From Usnea hakonensis (taxonomy: Eukaryota > Ascomycota > Lecanoromycetes > Lecanorales > Parmeliaceae): 64,000 nt of DNA. Of the stretch, positions 43,408 to 53,400 are shown piece after piece; the stretch's first letter is position 1; each line of letters begins with the position of its first letter. Where the stretch lies: contig BLJB01000004.1 of the NCBI GenBank assembly GCA_013423325.1, positions 124,001 to 188,000 on the forward strand, given 5' to 3'. The translations under genes and the position numbers were made by a program. The notes beneath the pieces were generated by a model. It saw only the letters and a program-made list of their open reading frames with translations, ran no database searches and was not told the DNA's origin.

Positions 43408-45587
43408 CTAGTCGACCTCTTCAACAGTTCTATAGGGGATAATTAGTACATGATCTACCTTGATGATCATCGAAAGGTAAGAACTTACGGTCCATCATCA
43501 TGACCACCAGGTGCACCGCCAGGACCACCGGCACCTGGGAAGCCACCGCCAGGCATTCCTCCACCTGGCATACCGCCCATACCGCCTGGCATGCCACCCT
43601 CGCCACCAGCGCCGTACATCTTGACCATGATGGGATTCGCGACACCTTCAAGCTGCTTTTGCTGGGCCTCGTATTCTTCTACCGTAGCGGTCTGGTTGTC
43701 ATCCAGCCAGTTGACGGTCTTGTCGATCTCGGTCTTGAGTGTCTCTTTCTCGGAAGCATCGAGCTTCTCGTCAACCTTGGGGTCGCCGATGGTGTTGCGC
43801 AGTGAGTAAGCGTAAGACTCAAGTGCATTCTTGGCGGAGATACGAGAAGATTCGGCCTCATCCTCAGCCTTGTATTTCTCTGCCTCAGACAACATACGCT
43901 CAATCTCTTCCTTTGACAGACGGCCCTTGTCGTTGGTGATGACGATCTTGTTGGTTTTGCCAGTACCCTTCTCGAGTGCAGAGACGTTCATTATACCGTT
44001 GGCATCAAGATCAAAGGTGACCTCGATCTGTGGCACACCGCGAGGCGCAGGTGGAATACCAGACAGCTCGAACTTGCCCATTAGGTTGTTGTCCTTGGTT
44101 CGGGTACGCTCACCTTCGAAGACTTGGATGAGCACACCTGGTTGGTTATCTGAGAATGTGGAGAAGACTTCGGATTTCTTGGTGGGAATGGTAGTGTTGC
44201 GCTTGATGAGCGCAGTCATGACACCACCGGCTGTCTCGATACCGAGAGACAATGGCGCCACGTCCAATAGCAGGATCTCGTTAGTAGACTTGGAAGATGT
44301 GTCGCCTGAAAGTATAGCTGCCTGGACAGCTGCGCCGTATGCAACAGCCTCATCTGGGTTGATTGATTTGTTGGGTTCTTTGCCGTTGAAGAAGTCGGAC
44401 ACAAGCTTCTGGACCTTGGGGATACGGGTGGAGCCACCAACCAAGACAATCTCGTGAACAGAGGACTTGTCAATCTTAGCATCGCGGAGGACACGCTCGA
44501 CAGGTTCCATGGTGGAGCGGAAGAGATCTTGGCAGAGCTCCTCAAATCGAGCACGAGTGATGGATGTGTAGAAGTCGATGCCTTCGAAGAGAGAGTCAAT
44601 TTCGATGGAAGTTTGTGCGGATGAGGACAAAGTTCGCTTGGCTCGCTCGCAAGCGGTTCGGAGACGACGGAGGGCACGAGCATTGGTAGACAGACTGCGA
44701 AAGTACGTTAGCCAAAACTCGGGTATCAAAACGGGCAATGCCCCCAAAAGTGGGTACCAAAATGGGAAATACAACAAAAGTGGGGTAAGAAATTGGGGAA
44801 CGCCCCAGAAGTTGAATAACAGGACGGGGAATACTGACTCCTTTCGGTGCTTTCTTTTGAACTCTGAGGAGAAGTGATTGACAAGGCGGTTGTCAAAGTC
44901 CTCACCGCCCAGATGAGTGTCACCAGCCGTGGACTTGACCTCAAAGATACCCTCCTCGATGGTCAGAAGAGAAACATCGAAAGTTCCTCCTCCCAAGTCG
45001 AAGATTAGCACATTTCGCTCGCCCTCAGCCTTCTTGTCTAGACCGTAGGCAATGGCTGCCGCCGTGGGCTCGTTGATGATGCGGAGAACGTTCAGGCCAG
45101 CAATCAGACCAGCGTCCTTGGTAGCTTGGCGCTGAGAATCATTGAAGTATGCAGGGACAGTGACAACAGCGTTGTTGACAGTGCCACCCAGGTATGACTC
45201 TGCAGTCTCTCTCATCTTGGTCAAAACCATTGACGAAATTTCTTCTGGTGTGAATGATTTTGTCTCTCCCTTAAATTCGACTTGGATGACTGGCTTGCCA
45301 CCCTTGTCGATGACCTTGAAAGGGAAGTGCTTCATGTCGGCCTGTACTTCAGCGTCTGCGAACTTGCGTCCAATCATACGCTTTGCGTCGAAGACTGTGT
45401 TGCTGGGGTTCATGGCGACTTGGTTCTTTGCCGAGTCACCAATGAGACGCTCTGTATCGGTGAAGGCAACGAAGGATGGAGTGGTGCGGTTGCCTTGGTC
45501 GTTGGCAATGATCTCGATGCGGTCATCACGGAAGATACCCACGCACGAGTAGGTGGTGCCTAGGTCGATTCCAATAGCTGGTGCCAT
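43408..45587 (-). CDS. SSA: cytosolic Hsp70 (Ssa type)
   Basis: Three exons on the minus strand: 45587-44839, 44694-43489 and 43429-43408, giving 658 residues. Hsp70 is an ATP-driven chaperone of the cytosol and nucleus. Conserved parts: AIGIDLGTTYSCVG at the N-terminus, IFDLGGGTFDVSLL, IVLVGGSTRIPKVQKL, then the substrate-binding domain and a Gly/Met/Pro-rich tail. The short third exon supplies the terminal PTVEEVD, the EEVD motif that binds TPR co-chaperones such as Sti1 and Cns1; Cns1 is the next intact gene. The first intron (44838-44695) is 144 nt, a multiple of three, with no stop in frame, so retention would add 48 residues to the ATPase domain. Regulation by HSF is suggested by upstream heat-shock elements. 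Confidence 0.97.
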
Positions 45588-45772
45588 GATGTGTAAAGGT
45601 GTTTCTTCAATACAGTAAGGTGTGTGAAAGGATTACTCGGATTGTAGTCAATTGAGAAGAACGTGGATGGTAGAGTGTGTGAAGTTGTAGTAGTTGTAGT
45701 AGTTGTAGAAGATGTGGAGGAGAAAAAGTGGTTGATGTTGAAGATAAATATTGAGGTTGAGGTAGTGGCAGT

Positions 45773-45790
45773 GAAATTTCCAGAAGGTTC
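45773..45790 (-). promoter_or_regulatory. heat-shock element, four perfect alternating units
   Basis: The sequence reads GAA-at-TTC-ca-GAA-gg-TTC, four contiguous nGAAn units with exact two-base spacing, about 190 bp upstream of the Hsp70 start codon. This is a strong, textbook HSF trimer site. A palindromic pair (GAA-gc-TTC) lies 22 bp further out. Confidence 0.85.
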
Positions 45791-45811
45791 TTAGCGCCAT
45801 CGAATGATCCG

Positions 45812-45819
45812 GAAGCTTC
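45812..45819 (-). promoter_or_regulatory. second, two-unit heat-shock element
   Basis: GAA-gc-TTC, one inverted pair with correct spacing, about 230 bp upstream of the Hsp70 start. Weak on its own; it could cooperate with the four-unit site nearby. Confidence 0.5.
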
Positions 45820-46781
45820 TATGGATTATGATTAGTGTTACCTCAACAAATGGTAGCAACACCCGGGCCATAACGTCCTTGCGCAGCCCTATTCAAGCCG
45901 CTCGCAAACCAGTACCTACCTTACAGTACCCAGAGGCCTCTACAACACTCGTCTACACGATATTCGTGATTCGTCCACCTAGCCTTCGTCCAGCACCTGA
46001 TCGGACCCAAACCAGCCTCAACACCAAATTCGCCCCTCTACCAGTACTCACAGTCCCCGAGTCCCTACGCGAAATGACTTGCGCAAGAGGCTCCGAAAGA
46101 GCAGGCAGTTCCAGAAGAAGACGCGGAGATCACTGCGGAGAAGCAAGAGCAAGAGCCGCTGCACCAGGCCACTGTGGAGGATGACACGGAGGACGGTACC
46201 AGCACCCTCTCTACGAAATCACGCCTGTGCACTGCACCTGCTTCCGGAGACCCAGCTGCATGCCTCAGCAACCTTCTTGCCTCCTCATTTGGCTCCTTTT
46301 TCGGCTTTCTGCCTACCTCCATTCTCGCCTCCCAGTTCGGCTACACTCGGTGCATGGAAGGCATGGAGGCAACAGGCGAAAGATGAATCACTGCAACAGG
46401 AAGGCAATGAGAATGGCCAGGGAATCAGCCCTACCGATTCAATTTCGATTCGGCAATATCTCGGACAACGCGCCATTCGGCTTGCTTTCATGGATTTGAA
46501 TCATATAGATTCGTGATCTACATGCAGAGAGACCCGCACCAAAAGCAGTTGTTTTCAGCAAGTTTCTCACTTTACAGGCCCACACCATGTACACCAGGCC
46601 TCACCCAGCATAATAAGGCACAGTACCACTGTTACCACCACCTCGCTGTCGCACCCTCGCTGTCGCCAATGACCATGGGGGCATGGCCTTTTTTCTTTTT
46701 TTGCGGCATTTGTTACGCTTTTCTTCCACAGGCCATGAACCATAGAGCCTTATAGGGCTTAGCGCCTTGGCATTGCGGGCC
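45820..46781. other. spacer with a doubtful acidic ORF
   Basis: Forward frames between about 45800 and 46520 look partly protein-like, for example EEDAEITAEKQEQEPLHQATVED near 46120, and a WKAWRQQAKDESLQQEG run near 46360 in another frame. They cannot be joined into one exon chain. This could be a decayed gene. No function is proposed. Confidence 0.35.
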
Positions 46782-47039
46782 TCACTTGCGCATGTAGATT
46801 CGGCCGCCCGCCGCACAGGTGGCAATGCCAGCAGCATCTTGGCCGCGATCTATTGGAGCAGCCAGGTCAGTTGCGGGCCAAGGCTCGAGCACGAAAGTCA
46901 AGTAGACACATACACTTCAGGGCGAAAGATGGGTACAAGTTACTTGCGACGTACGTTGAAGATAATAGAGAGCTTCGTGCAGGTCAACGGCAGCGGCGGA
47001 GGCCTGATTGGCCAACATGAGGGCGAGGATACCGCACAT
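46782..47039 (-). pseudogene. ADE4: truncated amidophosphoribosyltransferase (ADE4) relic
   Basis: Two exon-like pieces on the minus strand, 47039-46955 and 46849-46782, joined by a gt...tag intron in the right phase. They read MCGILALMLANQASAAAVDLHEAL, then YYLQ-HRGQDAAGIATCAAGGRIY, then three residues and a stop. This is the start of a class II glutamine amidotransferase domain of amidophosphoribosyltransferase (first step of purine synthesis), including the N-terminal catalytic Cys and the HRGQD motif. After GGRIY the family's expected QCKGNG...AAKVF is not found in any frame on this strand down to about 46500. So only the first ~50 of over 500 residues remain. It is divergent from CNS1 (297 bp apart). 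A functional ADE4 must exist elsewhere if the strain is prototrophic. Confidence 0.8.
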
Positions 47040-47336
47040 CTTTTTGAATTTGAGTAGCAGTGACTGTTTTCCACGTAGCACTTTGGCGACACAGAGCATT
47101 ATCCGAAGAGTCTTGGCATGTTGCGGGACTTTTGGTGCAGCCCTCCGTACTCCGGAGAAACCTCCGCTAAGATAAGATAAGACCTCGCTTCTGGTTTTCC
47201 TCGGGAAATGAATCAATTCTGTCAACACGACTTTCACCTTGTCTACTCACACCCTTCGTCTTCCTACCCGAAGATCTATAGCCTATCTGCTTGGTTGCCT
47301 ACAGTCTTGGTTTCATTTCACCTTGAGCTTGCAGTC

Positions 47337-48761
47337 ATGAGTCGTGTCGAAGAGCTCCCCAATGATTCCAGCGAGTCGCTCAATCTCGACCCTATCCCAC
47401 TGCCAATTCATGAACCGGCCTCTGCTACGAATGCATCTTTCACAGCTTCCACCGACTCTGCCCCATTCCCAATCAATGCTAGTAGATTAGAACAAGATGG
47501 CACCACACCTGCACTACCGCCTCACATGGCATCTGTCCGGTCCCATACCGCGGATGAGATTGTGCAAATGATGAACCGCACACCACTTTTCATGACATCC
47601 CTCGAAAGCACCGAGGGCGATGGTATGTGGCAAGCTGCACTCTTCGGTCGAGACCATGTTCATATCTAAGTACAGGCTAGATGGAGACAATGTGGACCTT
47701 GACGCTCTTCGAGCACTTCAATACGAAGGTACTGCTGCCGAGATCGCCCAAGGCTTTAAAGAGCAGGGAAATGAAGTGGTTAAGATGAAGCATTGGATAG
47801 ACGGGAAGGAGTTCTATACCAAGGGTCTTGCTGTCCTAGCGCAGAGGAAAAAGGTCTGCTCTCTCGAATCGCCAGATGAGGGTGGGGACAAGCCTTCATT
47901 TGCAGAAGACGACGCAGAAGGGAGAAAGCAGATGGAGATTGAAGAAGCTTGCTTTGTCAATCGAGCGCTTTGCAATCTAGAATTAAGTACTTCGTCCAAG
48001 TCTCTGACTGTAGCTTATGCGGACCTAAAAGTTACGTCTGCGCAGGAAACTTTCGATCTACAATCCTCGACTCTGCATCAGCCCTCCGCTTGAATCCTAG
48101 GAACATCAAAGCATACTACCGCTCTTCCCTTGCTCTCTTTGCCCTCGACAAGCTTGCTGAAGCTTCGGATGCATGTACTCGGGGCCTTTCAATTGATCCT
48201 TCAAATGCTGCGTTAAAGGGATGTGCCACTAAGATCGAAGCTCGGCAAACAACGCTGCATGGGATCGAGCAAAAGAAGCAGGAGCGCGAACAGCGTGCAC
48301 AGAAAGAAAAGTTTATGCTGAACACTGCGCTTCGCGCTCGCAACATCCGCACGCGTAATACTGCACAGCCTCCAGATATGGAAGACGCATCTATTCACCT
48401 TTCCCCAGATCCAATTGCTCCAACCAGTGTTTTAATGTTTCCAGTCGTCCTGCTGTATCCGCTCCATTTGCAATCAGATTTCATTAAAGCATTCTCGGAG
48501 ACAGATACTGTTCCCGACCATTTAGAGTACATCTTTCCGCCACCGTGGGATCAAAATCACGAGTACACGCTAGGTTCGGTGGAGTTATACATGGAAACTG
48601 GCAGCGGAGGATTAATTAAAGTAGGTAAGAAAGTGAGTTTAGGGAAGGTGCTGGGAAGTCCGGGTATGGAAATTGTTGATGGCATTGTAAGAATCAATGT
48701 TTTACCCAAAGCGAGAGCAGCTGGATGGATTGAGGAGATGAAACTTAGGAAAGGCAAATAA
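47337..48761 (+). CDS. CNS1: Hsp90 co-chaperone Cns1 (TTC4-type TPR protein)
   Basis: Three exons: 47337-47622, 47681-47986 and 48046-48761, giving 435 residues. Cns1/TTC4 binds the C-terminal EEVD of Hsp90 and Hsp70 through TPR repeats and is essential in yeast. The N-terminus is disordered with a conserved HTADEIVQMMNRTPLFMT segment. TPR units follow: AAEIAQGFKEQGNEVVKMKHW, FVNRALCNLELRNFRSTI, then LNPRNIKAYYRSSLALFALDKL. The C-terminal region (FSETDTVPDHLEYIFPPPW) is the typical wheel-like domain of this family. The second exon acceptor was set at ggctag because the nearer AGs break the frame. It shares this window with its likely client machinery: Hsp70 and HSF1. Confidence 0.93.
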
Positions 48762-50447
48762 GGTAACGAAGCTCAAGAAGAAAATTGTTGGTACGCTGGG
48801 AAGAACCAATCTTCTGGCGCTCCTTGGCCCAACGATTGGGATTAAGCTAGGACTCATCTGCACCTGGGAGCCAGGTTGAAAGCTTGGCGACGTCATGACG
48901 GTGAATTTCTGCGAATTTCTGAACTGTCAAGGGTTCATTGTGCAGATTCATAGATAAGCGAACGAATCAATTTCCCCGAGAGGATCGAAACCTAGTGTGA
49001 TCTTCCAACAGGCGACATCGGCGGGCTTAGCGGCCTCAAGTAGCACTACTTCAGATTGAACTTTGGACGTGTGCGCGGCACCAATAGAAGGTTGTTCGTT
49101 GCACACTCGGACAGCACTGAGCAGTCAAATACCCTTAAGAAACAGTCTCGTCCTCCCCGCCGTTCGGCGCTGGTTCTGCACCTGTAGAGATGCAGCGATG
49201 CGGTGACCCGCAGACGAACAGCTGGATCCAGGCCGGCCCAAAGTCTTTACTTTAGAATGAAAGGCATTGGTTAGACGCGGCAGGCATGAGACGCAGCGAG
49301 GTCCGAGAGTCGATAATTGGCGTGATAGAGGTTTGTTCATGCTCTACTACGTGTCCATGCCGTAGGCGCGCCAAAGTCGTATTCGGGTTGCAGGTCTAGT
49401 CCATGGTACTTGAAGCGCATGAAAGCCTTGGTGTGGTGGATTGGCCAGGCTGAGCACAAGCCAGACTCTTCTGATGCATGATTGTCTATACTTTAGTCAG
49501 GTAGACAAATTGTCATGCCCAGAACAGCAAAAGTCAGTCTTGCAGAAATTGGAAGAAAAAAGATCAATGCATCCGTTTACTGTGGACGGCTAAGCGTGTT
49601 TTTAAGGTAAGGTAGGTACTTTAAGTATGGATGACGTTCCGATATAGGGAGGGGGGAGACTCAAGGCCTCGAGATGGACTGGCGTAACTGTAAAGTAGTG
49701 GGGGAGGACCCGGAAAAAGAAGTTGAGCTAATGAGTGGAGTGCATGAAGTGGGTAGCCTTATTACACACTAATACTGCAAAGATCTCAAATCCAAGCCTT
49801 CTCATTCGTCAATTCTCGCTTATCTATTGGGACCAATTCTTTGAGGTCAAAGATTGAGAAGAATAAGATTTTGAAGAGTCACTGCAACGACAAAGCTCCA
49901 CTGCACGACATGACATGGCCGCCGGCTATTTCTCTAGCTCTCTTTTTACTGTGTGCTTCTTTCAGGCACTACTTCGTTTAGCCCGCCTAGGGCAATAATA
50001 AGGTAAGAATAGGTAGTAAGGTACTTATACTCGTAGTAATGGGATGATGGGACAATGGGGATAACACGATAATAGAACCCTTGATAATTAGAGTAAAAGA
50101 ATAAAGCTCCGAAGTAATAGGTGCCCGCATCATTATTATTATATCATTTTTTCCGTGGCAAAGTTCGAAAAGTGTGGGGTTTCGGCTCTGGCTCTGGCTC
50201 TTTCAAGGCATTTTATACTCTACTCCAACGTCTACCTCTTCATTTCCCTTCCACCTTCCTTTTTCCAACTCTCCAACCTTCAATTTCCCCACAACAATTC
50301 TCACACACATACCTCCCAATTTCTTCCGATTTTCAATTTCGTCCTATCCACAGTCGCAAAGACTCTCTCTCTTGCGCTCAAAATAACAGATTCACCACCA
50401 CATTCCAACCTACGCGGCAAGACTTTCTGACGGTCGCCGTCCGTAGG
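48762..50447. other. CNS1-GLT1 intergenic and GLT1 promoter
   Basis: No gene seen. About 50120-50440 is strongly C/T-rich, as in long fungal 5' leaders, and the GLT1 frame stays open upstream of its start in this low-complexity stretch. Confidence 0.5.
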
Positions 50448-53400
50448 ATGGGTCTCGTGGAGGAAATTTATGGACCACAAATAGAGGAAGATCAGGCGTC
50501 TACCACTGTATACGAGTACCAAAATACCCCAGAGAACCGGTCATGGGCCGGGGCTCTGCCCGTGAAGCAGGGTCTTTACGACCCTGAGTACGAGAAGGAT
50601 GCCTGTGGGGTGGGCTTCGCTGCGTTAGTGTCGATCAATTCTTGCTCGCCACACCCTCCGCTGACCATGCGACAGCCATATAAAAGGCATTGCGAGCCAT
50701 AAGATCATCAGCGATGGTGAGCACTTTCCCACCTACACGCCTTGATCCTACGAATCCACCTGACTGATGGGGCGCAGCACAAAATCTACTTTGCAACATG
50801 ACCCACCGAGGGGCGGTTGGCTCCGATGCACGAGACGGCGATGGCGCAGGTGTCATGACTTCAATACCCCACAGATTTTTCATGAAGAATTTTGCAAAGG
50901 AGACCGGGTTCGATCTGCCTCCCCAGGGTCAGTACGCTGCAGGAAATCTCTTCTTCAAACCTGACACCGAGGTCCTCAAGGAGTCTACAACTACATTTGA
51001 GGGGATCGCCGAGGAATTGGGCCTCAGAGTGCTCGGGTGGCGAGAGGTGCCGAGGGATACGAGCTTGCTCGGGCCAGCGGCGCTCTCCAGAGAGCCGTTG
51101 ATCTTGCAGCCTTTCGTCGTTTTGAAGTCGGCTTATGGCAATGGGAACGCACCTGAAGTAACGGACGCTGAACAATTCGACGAGCTACTATTCGAGCGTC
51201 AACTCTACGTTCTACGCAAGCGTGCCACCCATACCATTGGTCTTCATAATTGGTTCTATCTGTGCTCCCTGAGCAACAAGAACATTGTGTATAAAGGACA
51301 GCTGTCACCAGTGCAGGTCTACCAGTATTACCATGATTTGGTGTCTGTCGACTATGAAGGTCACTTTGCCCTGGTGCATTCGCGATTCTCTACCAATACA
51401 TTCCCCAGTTGGGATCGCGCCCAGCCACTCCGATGGGCGGCTCACAACGGTAAGCCGCAATCATGGTCTGATTACCGTAGCGTCATCAACTAACGTGCTA
51501 CAGGCGAGATCAACACACTGCGAGGCAATAAGAACTGGATGAGAGCGAGAGAGGGTGTCATGAAGTCAAACTTCTTCAAAGACGAGTTGGATCAATTATA
51601 CCCCATTGTCGAGGACGGAGGTTCTGACTCCGCCGCCTTCGACAACGTTCTAGAGCTGTTGACTATTAACGGGGTTCTCTCTCTTCCCGAAGCGATTATG
51701 CTCATGATCCCCGAAGCTTGGCAGGACAATGCCGCGATGGACCCCGAGAAGGCCGCATTCTATGAGTGGGCAGCTTGTTTGATGGAGCCTTGGGATGGCC
51801 CGGCTCTCTTCACCTTCGCCGATGGTAGATATTGCGGTGCAAACTTGGACAGAAACGGGTTACGACCTTGCAGGTACTACATCACGGACGATGACCGTAT
51901 TGTCTGTGCATCTGAGGTTGGAACGATTGCCATTCAACCAGATAAGATTGTCCAGAAAGGCCGATTGCAGCCGGGCAAAATGCTGCTCGTCGATACTGTA
52001 GCAGGTCGCATCGTAGATGACGCAGAACTCAAGCACAATGTGTCTACTCGCCAAGATTTCCGATCGTGGCTGCAAAAAGAACTGATAGAGCTACCTAGTG
52101 TATACCAGCGTCTTGGCGAGCACGGCATGGATCTTGGATACAAGCTCAATGAAACCAAAGTGCAACAAGACCCAATGTTGAAGGCTTTTGGCTACTCATT
52201 TGAGCAAGTCAGTTTGCTCCTGGGCCCCATGGCTGCGGACTCGAAGGAAGCGCTGGGCTCAATGGGCAATGACGCACCTCTCGCTTGTCTCGCGCAACAG
52301 CCACGACTTCTATATGAGTACTTCCGTCAGCTCTTCGCCCAAGTCACCAATCCTCCTATCGATCCCATTCGTGAGGCGATCGTCATGTCTTTGGAGTGCT
52401 ATGTCGGTCCCCAAGGCAACCTGCTCGAGATGGCATCATCCCAGTGCCATCGTCTGATGCTTCCCTCTCCTGTCCTATCAATTGAAGACTTCAACGCTCT
52501 CAAAAACATCACCTCTTTGTACCGCGAATGGACCGTCACGTCGATTGACATTACATTTCCCAAGAATGAGGGTATTCGGGGCTACATGGATGCGCTGGAT
52601 AGGATTTGCGATTCGGTCACTAAAGGAATCGAAAACAGAGACAGAGTCATCATCCTTTCTGATCGCAATACCAACGCCGAGCGCGTTCCTGTCTCTGCAC
52701 TTTTGGCTACTGGTATGGTCCATCATCACATGGTCCGCAACAAATGGCGATCCCAGGCAGCTCTCATCGTTGAAACTGCCGAGGCTCGTGAAGTGCATCA
52801 CATGTGTGTTCTGCTTGGCTATGGCGTCGACGCCATCTGCCCATACTTGGCGATGGAATGCATCCTCAAGATGAACCGCGAGGGGCTCATCAGAAAGAAG
52901 GTGTCTGATGAGCAGATCATCGATAACTACAAGTACTCCTGCGACGGAGGGATTTTGAAGGTCATGAGCAAGATGGGTATCTCGACACTGCAAAGTTACA
53001 AAGGAGCCCAGATCTTCGAAGCTCTAGGAATCGACAACAGCGTGGTTGACCGTTGCTTCACTGGAACAGCTACTCGTATCAGCGGCATGACTTTTGAGCT
53101 TATCGCTCAAGATGCTTTTGCGTTCCACGAGAAGGGTTTTCCAACTCGTGACATTCACAACATCCCTGGCCTGGCAGAATCTGGCGAATACCACTGGCGA
53201 GACGGAGGCGAACCTCACGTCAACGATCCAGTAGCTATTGCAAACATTCAAGATGCGGTCAGAACAAAGAACGACAAGTCTTATGAGGCATATTCCAAGA
53301 CCGAATACGAAGCGATCAAGAATTGCACTCTTCGTGGTATGCTGGACTTTGACTTTGAGCAGAGAGCTGCGATACCCATCGATCAGGTTGAACCTTGGAC

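Noticed and set aside
43485..45587. Hsp70 as a single 700-residue exon
   Set aside because: The hydrophobic run interrupts a strictly conserved part of the ATPase domain and has gtcagt/gcag borders, and the terminal EEVD lies on a third exon at 43408-43429.
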